A stretch of 17,014 nucleotides of DNA from Anaerolineales bacterium UBA2232 (GTDB lineage: Bacteria; Chloroflexota; Anaerolineae; UBA2200). Location of the stretch: positions 1 through 17,014 of the forward strand of contig DDYO01000141.1 of NCBI GenBank assembly GCA_002348045.1. The letters are read 5' to 3'. Of this stretch, positions 1 through 8,037 are shown in pieces. Positions within the stretch are counted from its first letter, which is position 1; every line of letters begins with the position of its first letter. The notes beneath the pieces are model-generated. The model had not been told where the DNA came from, ran no database searches, and saw nothing but the letters and a program-made list of their open reading frames with translations. A program made the translations under genes and the position numbers.

Positions 1-45
1 CTTTAGATTCGAAGTCTACTGCTCTATCCACTGAGCTACGGGCGC
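1..45 (-). tRNA. tRNA-Arg (anticodon UCG), 5' portion, cut by window edge
   Basis: Read on the minus strand from 45, the sequence folds as a tRNA 5' half: acceptor strand GCGCCCG, U8-A9, a D stem GCTC/GAGC closing an 8-nt loop with the GG pair, A26, then an anticodon arm with loop CTTCGAA. The anticodon at positions 34-36 is TCG, which reads CGN arginine codons. The variable arm, T arm and 3' acceptor strand lie beyond position 1. The anticodon stem GTAGA/TCTAA has a G27-A43 mismatch at its base, which is slightly unusual. A strong promoter sits immediately upstream. Confidence 0.9.
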
Positions 46-53
46 ATGACCCA

Positions 54-82
54 AGTATAGCGCGGCCCGCGCCCTCCGTCAA
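54..82 (-). promoter_or_regulatory. sigma70-type promoter of the tRNA-Arg gene
   Basis: On the minus strand, TTGACG (77-82) and TATACT (54-59) are separated by exactly 17 nt. Both hexamers match the consensus in five of six positions. Transcription would start near 47-48, only 2-3 nt before the first tRNA base at 45, so the precursor would have almost no 5' leader for RNase P to remove. Confidence 0.75.
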
Positions 83-98
83 ACTTTCTGCAATGGTC

Positions 99-127
99 TT
101 GGTGCGCGCTGGCACCGCGGCTATAAT
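99..127 (+). promoter_or_regulatory. sigma70-type promoter of the gene at 134
   Basis: A perfect TATAAT (122-127) follows TTGGTG (99-104) with a 17-nt spacer. The predicted start site, 6-7 nt beyond the -10 box, falls on 133-134, which is the A of the ATG at 134 or the base before it. The mRNA is therefore predicted to be leaderless, and no Shine-Dalgarno sequence could fit. The -35 box lies 16 bp from the -35 box of the divergent tRNA promoter. Confidence 0.7.
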
Positions 128-133
128 GGACTC

Positions 134-1630
134 ATGGCCCGTTCCTTACGCGACTGCCTGGCTGACTATCCGCGTGTCCTGCTGGAAGCTATCGCCGAAG
201 GGTGGCACGTGCCCCTTACCGACGAACAGCTCCCGGAAGTGGTGGAGCGCCTGGCAGCAGAGTTGACGCGGCGTGAGGAGGTCGGCCGAATCGTGGGCCT
301 TCTCAACCCGCAGGAGCGAGAAGCCCTGGGCGCCGTCGCCGCCCGGGAGCAGACCCGCTCCTTCGTCCTCATCCGCCAGTACGGGGACATCCGGCGGCTG
401 GGGCCGGGCCGCCTCGAGTGGGAGGCGGCCTGGCGGGAGCCGTCCTCGCCCCTGGAGCGCCTCTGGTTCCTGGGCCTGGTGCACCGCGAGTACGGAGTGG
501 ACGGCGACTATCACGGTGAGGTTCTCTTTGTGCCGTCGGACCTGCGGCAGCTGCTGCCACCGCTGCCGATGCAAGTGGCCGAGTTCCAGGTGGACGAGGT
601 GCCGAATCCGTCCAGGATGGTGGACCAGGGCGATGCCCTGGCCAGGGACGTCTTTGTAGTCCTGAGCCATGTGCGGAATCACCGGGTGCGCGTGGCCAAA
701 GGTGGGCTGCCGGCATCTGAGCTGAAGCGTATCCTCCCCAGGCTGCAATCCTCAGCTCCCGCACAGCGTTTGTTGCTGCTCCAGCGCCTGTGTACCGTGA
801 GTGGCTTGCTGGAGGAGGAGGAACGGCACTGGAAGGCCGCGTCAACGGCGGCGGAATGGCTCAGGGACGGTAGCTTGTTGCGGCAGCGAACCCTCTTCCA
901 GAACTGGATGCGAGATCCCGACTGGGACGAGCTATGCCAGGTGCCGACCCTGCGCTGTGAGACAACGGGCTGGCGGAGCGACCCGACCGCCGCGCGCAGG
1001 ACCTTGGTGCGCTTCCTGGGGCAGTGCCCGGTGGGCGCGTGGCTGGACCCCGCATCGCTGGTGAAATCCATTTACCAACTCGACCCGGACTTTGCCCGGC
1101 CTGATGGTGACTATGCCTCATGGTACATCCGGGATGCCAGCACGGGCCAATACCTGGCGGGATTTGGCAACTGGGATCGGGTGGAAGGCGCCTGGCTGCG
1201 GTACCTGCTGGAGGGACCGCTATTCTGGCTGGGCATCACGGCTCTGGGGTTTGGCCCGGCCGCGGACCGCCCCCATTGCATCCGGCTAACGTCCAAGGGC
1301 GCTGGAATCCTGGGCCAGGTCGACTTGCCGGAAGAGGCGCCCCGGCCGATGGTGGTGTTGGCCTCGCTGGACGTGCGTGCGCCCTGGACGGCCAGCTGGT
1401 ACGACCGGTTCCTGCTGGAGCGGCTGGCCCAATGGAAGGGCGAGGATGCCCAAGATGTCCGATACACCCTGGACCGGGAAGCGCTGCGGCGGGCCGCGGA
1501 CGAAGGCGTCCAGGCCAACCAAGTCCACGGTTTCCTGAGGCGGGTCACCGGAGGTCGCCTGCCGGACAAGGTGACGGAGGCGGTCCGGGCGTGGATGGCG
1601 CCCTCAAGTGCGGAGGTAAAGCCCGGGTAG
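134..1630 (+). CDS. Helicase-associated (XPB/Ssl2 N-terminal-like) winged-helix domain protein
   Basis: This 498-residue soluble protein has no signal peptide or membrane segment. It resembles Chloroflexota proteins annotated as helicase-associated or XPB/Ssl2-N-terminal-like (the PF13625 group). Shared features are an N-terminal helical part, a stretch near residues 90-115 (GPGRLEWEAAWREPSSPLE, then ERLWFLGLVHR), a segment of the type VPSDLRQLLPPLP at about 131-143, and a C-terminal helical region ending FLRRVTGGRLPDKV. There is no Walker A, DEAD box or other helicase motor motif, so it is not an ATPase by itself. It may be a DNA-binding or partner domain separated from its helicase, but the function is unknown. 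The ATG at 134 is the only start compatible with the promoter just upstream. It stands alone on the plus strand, convergent with the hydrolase gene at 1727. The family call is from recalled similarity. Confidence 0.7.
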   Translation: MARSLRDCLADYPRVLLEAIAEGWHVPLTDEQLPEVVERLAAELTRREEVGRIVGLLNPQEREALGAVAAREQTRSFVLIRQYGDIRRLGPGRLEWEAAWREPSSPLERLWFLGLVHREYGVDGDYHGEVLFVPSDLRQLLPPLPMQVAEFQVDEVPNPSRMVDQGDALARDVFVVLSHVRNHRVRVAKGGLPASELKRILPRLQSSAPAQRLLLLQRLCTVSGLLEEEERHWKAASTAAEWLRDGSLLRQRTLFQNWMRDPDWDELCQVPTLRCETTGWRSDPTAARRTLVRFLGQCPVGAWLDPASLVKSIYQLDPDFARPDGDYASWYIRDASTGQYLAGFGNWDRVEGAWLRYLLEGPLFWLGITALGFGPAADRPHCIRLTSKGAGILGQVDLPEEAPRPMVVLASLDVRAPWTASWYDRFLLERLAQWKGEDAQDVRYTLDREALRRAADEGVQANQVHGFLRRVTGGRLPDKVTEAVRAWMAPSSAEVKPG

Positions 1631-1726
1631 CCGGCGCGACCGCAGCTGCCAACGACTCGAGACGATGCCCGTGCCGACGATCCATCTGAGCCTGATGGCG
1701 GACGGTCGCCTCAGCAGTGTCCGGCC

Positions 1727-3019
1727 CTACCAGGGTATGCTATCCACCTTATCCCACTGCCCCACCACGGTGAACAGGATCGCCCCGGTAAAGCCCTGCA
1801 CCCGGAAGGCTTGCCCTTTCCAGTTGATGTCGAACTCGGCGGTAAGGGGGGATCCCAGGTGGTACTGGCGTGCGTAGCGCACAAAGGCCGCGTCGGGGTT
1901 GTAGGCCAGCCCGCGCTTGTTCCACGATGCGTGCCTCAGGGTCTCCTCCAGCGGCAGCACCGGCGGGGGAGCGGGCTCGGGTCCCATGGCCTTGACCGCC
2001 GCTACCACCGGTAGCTCCGCATCCATACGGTACCAGGCATCTTCCGTCCAGCTGGGGGTGGGATGTCCCATCCTCTCGCTGGCGATGAGCCAGGGGCACA
2101 TGGCAAAAAAGTAGTTTTCGGCATTGTCCCGCAGCCACTCGAACATGGCAACGGTTCGCTCGGCGTGGCCCTCATAGTTGTACCCGGGATAGCGGGGATC
2201 CCAGGAAGCCCATCCGCCTCGGGGTGCAAAGACTCCGCCCTCGGTGGAGATGACCGGTACCTGAACGCCAAAACGATCCTGGAGCAGTTTTACGGGCACC
2301 TGATATCCGATGAGGGAGTTGTCATCCTCCATGATGGTGATGCCCGGGTGTTCCTTCTGGCAAATGGGATCGTAAGGATACTCAAAGTGCCAGAGGCCGC
2401 TTCCGTCGCGGTAGCAGTGGTTGAGGACTGCTCCGTGCACCGCGATCCAGGCCCCCTCGTTGAAGATGGCCAGGGCTTCGGCATGCCTCTCTTCGTCCAG
2501 GTACTGAAAGGCTCTGGTGTACCAGGGGATGCTGCCTGACTCTCGGTCGTGCCCGCTCTGAGCCAGGGCAGGGAAGGCAGGGTAGCCGCCGCGCCGAATG
2601 ACCGCCGCGGCATCCACCAGCCAGTGCTGCATGACGATCTCGGGACTGCCCCCGCTCTGCCACTCGCCCTCTTGCCACTCTAGCGGGAGATTGGGTTCGT
2701 TATTGACCTCAAAGTAGCGTACGCCAGCGGCAACGAGGTCTGCCACGGTGCCAAGCTCTTCCTCGTTGAGGTGACCGGGGTTGGGACGGAGGCGGTAGAG
2801 GCGCACGATGGGGATGATGTCCCTCTCCAGGAGCCGATTACACAGGACGCGGGAAGAGCCCCCACCATTGTCCAGGAGCTTGACCCACTTGACGTTCATG
2901 GCCTGTAGTTCCGAGAGCCACCAATCCAAGGATGAACCGCTGGGATGAAACACCCAGGCTGACCAATGGATCCCCCGCTGGCTGTTGTCGGCCGGGCGTG
3001 GATATTGCCTCAGCTCCAT
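1727..3019 (-). CDS. GH-A-like TIM-barrel glycoside hydrolase-type protein with small C-terminal domain
   Basis: This 430-residue protein looks like a clan GH-A (beta/alpha)8 hydrolase. The N-terminal half has a strand-helix rhythm (WVKLLD near 45-50, IIPIVRLYRL near 68-77). A probable acid/base glutamate is E108 in FEVNNEPNLP, matching the NEP motif after strand 4, and a probable nucleophile is E260 in VPVISTEGGV at strand 7. Family and substrate cannot be named. Residues about 360-430 form a separate domain after a proline-rich linker (PEPAPPPVLP), containing LGSPLTAEFD and FRVQGFTGAILF; it may bind ligand. There is no signal peptide, so export is not evident. The start is fixed by a near-perfect Shine-Dalgarno AAAGGAGG at 3028-3035, 8 nt before the ATG. 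It is the last gene of the plsX-led block. Confidence 0.75.
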   Translation of the reverse strand: MELRQYPRPADNSQRGIHWSAWVFHPSGSSLDWWLSELQAMNVKWVKLLDNGGGSSRVLCNRLLERDIIPIVRLYRLRPNPGHLNEEELGTVADLVAAGVRYFEVNNEPNLPLEWQEGEWQSGGSPEIVMQHWLVDAAAVIRRGGYPAFPALAQSGHDRESGSIPWYTRAFQYLDEERHAEALAIFNEGAWIAVHGAVLNHCYRDGSGLWHFEYPYDPICQKEHPGITIMEDDNSLIGYQVPVKLLQDRFGVQVPVISTEGGVFAPRGGWASWDPRYPGYNYEGHAERTVAMFEWLRDNAENYFFAMCPWLIASERMGHPTPSWTEDAWYRMDAELPVVAAVKAMGPEPAPPPVLPLEETLRHASWNKRGLAYNPDAAFVRYARQYHLGSPLTAEFDINWKGQAFRVQGFTGAILFTVVGQWDKVDSIPW

Positions 3020-3027
3020 GGTATCGT

Positions 3028-3035
3028 CCTCCTTT
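3028..3035 (-). promoter_or_regulatory. Strong Shine-Dalgarno of the hydrolase gene
   Basis: AAAGGAGG on the minus strand, 8 nt before the ATG at 3019, is the best ribosome-binding site in the window. It overlaps by one base the TGA stop (3035-3037) of the possible small gene upstream. No convincing promoter is visible between 3020 and 3195, so translation of the hydrolase probably depends on readthrough mRNA. Confidence 0.7.
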
Positions 3036-3172
3036 CACCTGTTGCTACCTTCGGCCGGTGACAGCGATCGGAAACGGATGTGGGCCAGCGACAGCGGAAC
3101 CGCTCCCATTCCGTAATGGAGCCTCGCCCACACTAATTCGACGAGCTCGGCGCAATGGGACTGCCGCAGCAT
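3035..3172 (-). CDS. Possible small gene, 45 codons, unknown function
   Basis: An open frame fills the gap between the YfhO-family gene and the hydrolase gene. From the ATG at 3172 it encodes 45 residues starting MLRQSHCAELVELVWARL and ending SPAEGSNR; GTG codons at 3178 and 3184 are alternative starts. The TGA at 3035-3037 overlaps the hydrolase Shine-Dalgarno, a spacing typical of operon genes. I counted G+C by codon position over the last 52 codons: about 65, 46 and 73 percent for positions 1, 2 and 3, the pattern expected of real genes here. No clear ribosome-binding site, signal peptide or membrane helix is visible. It could instead be a decayed remnant or a coincidental frame. No family recognised. 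Confidence 0.35.
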   Translation of the reverse strand: MLRQSHCAELVELVWARLHYGMGAVPLSLAHIRFRSLSPAEGSNR

Positions 3173-3195
3173 TCCCACAGACACGTCCAGGATGG

Positions 3196-5586
3196 TCAGA
3201 CGGTCGGTGCGACTGGCGCCTTGGTGCTCCCACTGGCGCGCCGCCACTTCGCAACGCCCAGCATGACTGCGACCAGCACCGCCAACCAGGTTGCCGCACT
3301 GATCGCTACGCCCATGACCAGGGTCAGTGGCTGGAAGTAGATACGAACGTCGTGGGTTCCGGCGGGAAGCAGGACAGCCCGGAACGCGGAGTTGGCGCGG
3401 AGGAGCGCAGCTGCGCCTCCATTGACCTCTGCTTTCCACCCAGGATAGTATACCTCGCTCATCACCAGATAGCCAGGGACTTGAGTTTTGACCTGCAGGC
3501 GGATCTCGTTGTTAGAGTAGGAGGTGATGGTGGCAGGCGTAGCGGCCATCGGATCCACCAGTAGGGCCGCGCCTTCCTCGACTACAACCATGGTTGCGGG
3601 GTCAAAGTCGTCCCGGTGGATGGCGGCAAAGGCGCCGTCCTGGTCAGACGCGTGCCAGGCCTGGTGTACCACATAGGCCCGGGGCAGAACGCGTGTATTG
3701 CGGTAGATGTTGACGGTAGGGTCACCGTCAAAGGCTAGCTCGAACTTGTCCCAGTCCAGAACAACGTCCTTGTGGGCAACAATGTACTTGGCGTTGAGAA
3801 AGTCGTAGAGCGGGGTGGACCGGCTGCCCAGTCCTTCCCAGTAGCGGTGGTAATCCGCCAGGGTCAAGGGGTTGTGGATTCCCCACACATCCGAGATCCC
3901 GTGCAGCAGGCTAAGGTTGGGCTGCCACACGTTCCAGACTTCGGTGCGGGTGTCAATCCGGAAATAGTCGGGGTCCTGTTTGAGGAATGCTATGGCAGAG
4001 GGGTGGTCAAAGCCTGCCAGTGGGTCGTTACGTTCCAGCTCGGTGTAGCTGCCCAGGCTGGACAGGTCCAAGACGATGAGCAAGAACGCCAGGAGGCCCA
4101 GGGTACGAGGCTGGATTCGCCGTCCCGCACGCATTAGGATGAGCCCAACCCCGCATGCGGAGAACACGGCGGCGAGCACCAGCCCGCTGGTTCCCCGCAG
4201 CATGCGTTGCCAGACCCCGGCGTCTCCGCCTTGGCCCTGCATGACTGAAGTGTAGGCCAGGGACAAGATGATCAGGACGGACCCGAACACGAGGATGGGA
4301 ATCCAGTGTAGCGCGACGCGCCAGGCGGCGCGGGCGCGGACTGAGATAGGGCGCAACAGGGCATCCAGACCAAGGGCAGCCAGGGCAGCGATGGCCCAGT
4401 CCAGGATCAGAATCGTCCGAGCGGGAGCTCGCACCAAGTCGAAACCGGGGATGAAGCGGTATGCCAGGCCATGGAGCAGCGTGGCGTCGCCCAGCGACAG
4501 GAGGAGGGCCACGACCGCCAGCAAGCTGAGGAACGCGGTAAAACGGTCGCGGCGCAGCCACAAAGCCAGACCAGCAAGGATGAGGGGAAGGATGCCGACG
4601 TAGCCCACTTCGACCCGCGGCCAGGGGCCCCAGAATCCGCCAGGCCCGCGTCCAAAGACCTCAGGAGTCAGCAGGCCGATCAGCGCCACCGGAGGCAGGG
4701 AATACTGGCTGGCGTCGGCGTAGCTGAGGTCGGCCCGCAGGGTGAGCCGAGACATCTCCATGGCGGGCAGCAGCGCCGGCGCTGCAACGCCCAGTGCCAC
4801 GGCTCCGGTCAAGGCGAGCAGGAGCACAGCACACAACAGCTCTGCCCAGCCGGCATTGCGTTTGGCATAGACATGGTGCAGCCAGTAGAGCCCCAGGGCC
4901 GCACCGGTGTACAGGAATGGCTGAACGTGGCCCGCGAGGGCTGAGAAGCCCAGCACCATTCCGGCACCCACGGACCAGCGCCATCGGGATTCATCCAAAC
5001 CCCGACGGAAAGCGCAAAAGACCAGGGGCAGCCACGCCGCGGAGGCGATCATGTTGAGGTTCCCAAAGTGGGTAACGAAAAGGTCCGAGAACATGAACGC
5101 GGCGGCGCCCGCCAGGGCGGCCCAATGTTTGAGGGGCTTGCGCTGCATGTAGCGCAGTCCCAGGTAGGCGGCTGCCCCGGCCAGGTACACGTGGGCTACG
5201 GCCAAGAGCTCCAGGGCCCGGTAGTCCAACTCCGGCTTGAGGGCAAAGGCCACGAGGTTCAGGGGGTAGAACAAGCCCGACTGATTGTCGGCGGCAAAGG
5301 GCGCCCCTGCATAAAGATAAGGGTTCCAGAGAGGCCAGTCACCAAGCCGGAGGCTGCGGGCGACAAAGTGATAGATAGGGTACAGGAATGAGACCAGGTC
5401 CCCTCCCCCCACGGGCATCCAAACGTTGGGACCAAACAGGAGGGGCCAGAAGAACGCCGCCGTTGCCGCGGCGAGCAGCCCAAGGGAGAGGCTGTCCTGA
5501 TAGACAGACTGGGGCCAGCCGTGGCGGCGGCAGAGCTGCCAAAGCGCCACCGTCACCCCAGCCCAGAGAACGATTATCGCCAGCAA
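3196..5586 (-). CDS. YfhO-family multi-pass membrane glycosyltransferase-like protein
   Basis: This 796-residue membrane protein matches the YfhO family (PF09586). It has roughly a dozen hydrophobic segments over residues 1-510. The first extracytoplasmic loop carries GGGDLVSFLYPIYHF, then WPLWNPYLYAGAPFAADNQ, as in the family. A large extracytoplasmic region at about 515-745 contains the family-typical VYYPGWKAEVNG, followed by a final membrane helix and a short basic tail. YfhO relatives are GT-C-type enzymes implicated in transferring sugars from lipid-linked donors to cell-envelope polymers in Firmicutes; the acceptor here is unknown. The start is a TTG at 5586, supported by GGGAGGG (5593-5599) 6 nt upstream. 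The gene begins 15 nt after the stop of the GT39-type gene, indicating co-transcription. Confidence 0.85.
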   Translation of the reverse strand: MLAIIVLWAGVTVALWQLCRRHGWPQSVYQDSLSLGLLAAATAAFFWPLLFGPNVWMPVGGGDLVSFLYPIYHFVARSLRLGDWPLWNPYLYAGAPFAADNQSGLFYPLNLVAFALKPELDYRALELLAVAHVYLAGAAAYLGLRYMQRKPLKHWAALAGAAAFMFSDLFVTHFGNLNMIASAAWLPLVFCAFRRGLDESRWRWSVGAGMVLGFSALAGHVQPFLYTGAALGLYWLHHVYAKRNAGWAELLCAVLLLALTGAVALGVAAPALLPAMEMSRLTLRADLSYADASQYSLPPVALIGLLTPEVFGRGPGGFWGPWPRVEVGYVGILPLILAGLALWLRRDRFTAFLSLLAVVALLLSLGDATLLHGLAYRFIPGFDLVRAPARTILILDWAIAALAALGLDALLRPISVRARAAWRVALHWIPILVFGSVLIILSLAYTSVMQGQGGDAGVWQRMLRGTSGLVLAAVFSACGVGLILMRAGRRIQPRTLGLLAFLLIVLDLSSLGSYTELERNDPLAGFDHPSAIAFLKQDPDYFRIDTRTEVWNVWQPNLSLLHGISDVWGIHNPLTLADYHRYWEGLGSRSTPLYDFLNAKYIVAHKDVVLDWDKFELAFDGDPTVNIYRNTRVLPRAYVVHQAWHASDQDGAFAAIHRDDFDPATMVVVEEGAALLVDPMAATPATITSYSNNEIRLQVKTQVPGYLVMSEVYYPGWKAEVNGGAAALLRANSAFRAVLLPAGTHDVRIYFQPLTLVMGVAISAATWLAVLVAVMLGVAKWRRASGSTKAPVAPTV

Positions 5587-5601
5587 CGCAGTCCCTCCCG
5601 G

Positions 5602-8037
5602 CTACGGTCGCAGCAGTGGAAAACGGCCCAGGATGATCTCCCGTGCGCCGTCACCATCCACGATGGGAACACGCTCCATGGTCTCCAGCAGGTACATGCC
5701 CACCTCGAGTTCATAGTCACCCTCAGGAGCCGAGGGATCCCAGACCAGGGGATGGCGGTCCACCACTACCTGATCAACGAACCACTGGCTGGTCGGGTAG
5801 CCCTCCGAGACGGGCTGGCTGTCGTGGCCGGCCCACACAGGGCCTGCCGTCAATGGATTGTATGCCTGCCCGACGAGGTGCGCAAACACGGTATAGTCCC
5901 GACTCACCTTCTGCCGCGCCCGCCAATACAGCTCCAGGGTAAGCGCCTCATCGCCGGGGAGCACCTCAACAGGCCGACCCGTCTTGTCAAAAAGCTGGTA
6001 GCCCAGAAGCTCCACGCCGTTTGCGAGGTGAGCCAGTGGGGCAGTTGGCGCCAGGGGTGCGCTGGGCAGCCGTTGTGTGGAGACGATGTTGAGATTCCCG
6101 AACGACGATGGCTGGTCTGACTTGACAGAATGGATAACAAAATGATAGTGGCCCGCTGGCGTGTGGCTTCGAACGCGGAACTCGAAAGGCTGTCGCCCGA
6201 TGGGGCTGGCCGGCGGCAAGATCTCATGCCTCTGTTCCAGAACGCGCCCCTTTTCGTCGACCAGCTCAAGGGTGATGGGCGTGGCTTGATCGGCTCTGTA
6301 GTAGAGGCCAAGGTAAGCGACATCACCTGGGCTAAAGTGGTCCGTAGGCAGGTCAAAGCCCTGCAGTTGGCCCTCATCGCCGAGCCGAATGCTGACCTCG
6401 CATTGGGGTCTCAGGTTGCCGGCGGTCATCGCTACCGGCGTGCCCGGGGGACCGAAAAGGGTCAATGCATTGTGGGCAAACCCATAGCTCAGGAGTCGGT
6501 CATAGCGGGCATCCAGCCAGGACGCCACGAGTCCGTCGGGGTCCTGCAAGGGGGCATTCACCTCGGCCAACCAGAGTCGGGGGTGCAGTGCAGCCAAGTC
6601 GGCGAGCTCTCGCTCGACGTTATCGAGGCTGACTTGGAGAGCATAGCGCGGCAGCGGGATCAAGGGCGGCCGCTCTGGCCCCGACGGTAGCCGGCCGTAG
6701 TAGTAGCCAAAGATGGGCTCGCGACTGCCAGCCACCAGCAGCACGGCGTCGCCAGGCTGGGCATAGGCGGCGATCACACGCACCATTGTCTGGTGTTCAT
6801 CGCGCAGGTGTCGATCCTGGTAATGGCCCGGCAGGGTCCATACAAACACCGCCGTAACGAAGGCAAGTGAAGCCAGGCCCACCCACCTGGCTCGTTCAGC
6901 GAGGGTCGTCAAGCTCCACGCCAGGAACAGGTAAAAGACCGGTGCGAAGACCACCAGGTAGCGCGCCTCCACTCTAGGCGCGTAGAAGAGGCCGCGCGGT
7001 TGGGTCAGGACGTACACGACCAGCAGTGGTACCACGAGAAAGCCTGTGAACAGGACCAGCCGGGGCGCATCGAGGGTGAGCTGGGACTTGAGCAGTTCGC
7101 CGCTGCGTCTTGAATACCGTTGAAGCAGGAGGGCAGTCGCCAGAATGGCAAAGAACGGAACCACCAGCCAGATGTACCGCTCGATATATGTGGAGATCCC
7201 GGTGGTCAGCAGCGTTGCATAGAGCTGGACAAACACCCTCAAGTCAAATGGTGTGGCGACCGACCAGGAGCGCATGCGACTGAGGGCCAGGAGCAGCCAC
7301 GGAACGAACAGAGCCACGATGGCAACCTGACTGACCAGCCAGCGCGAAAGGCATCTCCGACGTTGGTGTCGGGGCTGGTCCAACCAGACGCTCAGAAACA
7401 CCAGGTTCTCGATAAGGATGACCGTGACGAACAGATAGAGGGAATAGAGCCCTGCGACCGTAGTCATGACAAAGGGCAGGGCTGCTTGCACAAAGGTGAC
7501 GGGACCCAGCTCCACCGGGCGATCCCGGGCGAAGGGGTCTTGAAGCCAGCCCTCACGACGAAACCAGCGGACCAAGGCGACCAGAGAGAGTACCCCCCAC
7601 ATCGTGGCGACGATGTACATGCGCATCTCCTGGGACCACCAGACGTGGAACCGAGAAATCGCCAGGAGGGTCGCTCCCAGCAGCGCCATGCGGGGCTGGA
7701 GCAGTGTCCTTCCCAGGGCGTAGAGGGCGGCAACCGTGACCATGCCGCAGAGGACCGACACAAAACGAGCTGCATACTCGGTCTCGCCGGCCAAGGTCAC
7801 GCTGGCCTTGAGTAGCCAGAAGTAGATGGGCGGGTGAACATCCGCCGCCGTCCACAACGTCATGTCCAGCCAGTTGAGGCGCACCGCCCAGATGGCCAGT
7901 CCCTCGTCCCACCACACATTGGCGTCACCCAGCCGCCAAGCGCGCAGTGCAAACGAGGTGAGCAGGATGACGATCAGCGCAGGCAGGCGCCGGAACTGCA
8001 GCAAGGCGCCGGGTGCACCCCTAGGCCGCGTAGTCAT
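5602..8037 (-). CDS. GT39/PMT_2-type membrane glycosyltransferase with beta-rich C-terminal region
   Basis: This 811-residue protein has an N-terminal GT-C-type membrane domain of about 520 residues. Diagnostic motifs are WWDEGLAIW (D44, E45, the first-loop acidic pair), HPPIYFWLLK (68-77) and WSQEMRMY (E137 region), as in the ArnT/PMT_2/GT39 superfamily, which uses polyprenyl-phosphate sugars and transfers them outside the membrane. From about residue 540 the protein is soluble and beta-rich, probably two sandwich domains (one around SIRLGDEGQLQGFDLP, one around GVELLGYQLFDKTG), an addition not found in classical ArnT. The ATG at 8037 is preferred; a TTG at 8040 is possible. No clear Shine-Dalgarno exists, and the start lies inside the end of the NERD-like gene (17-nt overlap), so translation is likely coupled. 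Sugar and acceptor are unknown. Confidence 0.85.
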   Translation of the reverse strand: MTTRPRGAPGALLQFRRLPALIVILLTSFALRAWRLGDANVWWDEGLAIWAVRLNWLDMTLWTAADVHPPIYFWLLKASVTLAGETEYAARFVSVLCGMVTVAALYALGRTLLQPRMALLGATLLAISRFHVWWSQEMRMYIVATMWGVLSLVALVRWFRREGWLQDPFARDRPVELGPVTFVQAALPFVMTTVAGLYSLYLFVTVILIENLVFLSVWLDQPRHQRRRCLSRWLVSQVAIVALFVPWLLLALSRMRSWSVATPFDLRVFVQLYATLLTTGISTYIERYIWLVVPFFAILATALLLQRYSRRSGELLKSQLTLDAPRLVLFTGFLVVPLLVVYVLTQPRGLFYAPRVEARYLVVFAPVFYLFLAWSLTTLAERARWVGLASLAFVTAVFVWTLPGHYQDRHLRDEHQTMVRVIAAYAQPGDAVLLVAGSREPIFGYYYGRLPSGPERPPLIPLPRYALQVSLDNVERELADLAALHPRLWLAEVNAPLQDPDGLVASWLDARYDRLLSYGFAHNALTLFGPPGTPVAMTAGNLRPQCEVSIRLGDEGQLQGFDLPTDHFSPGDVAYLGLYYRADQATPITLELVDEKGRVLEQRHEILPPASPIGRQPFEFRVRSHTPAGHYHFVIHSVKSDQPSSFGNLNIVSTQRLPSAPLAPTAPLAHLANGVELLGYQLFDKTGRPVEVLPGDEALTLELYWRARQKVSRDYTVFAHLVGQAYNPLTAGPVWAGHDSQPVSEGYPTSQWFVDQVVVDRHPLVWDPSAPEGDYELEVGMYLLETMERVPIVDGDGAREIILGRFPLLRP

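Noticed and set aside
1690..1716. Short inverted repeat (TGA-GGCG / CGCC-TCA with a bulge) between the convergent genes
   Set aside because: Only about 7 bp with a bulge and no U-tract on either strand, so it cannot be called a shared terminator.
7120..7815. 231-codon plus-strand open frame opposite the GT39-type gene
   Set aside because: The predicted protein is extremely polar and repetitive in Gln/Gly/His, the signature of reading the antisense of membrane-helix codons; the minus-strand gene explains the region.
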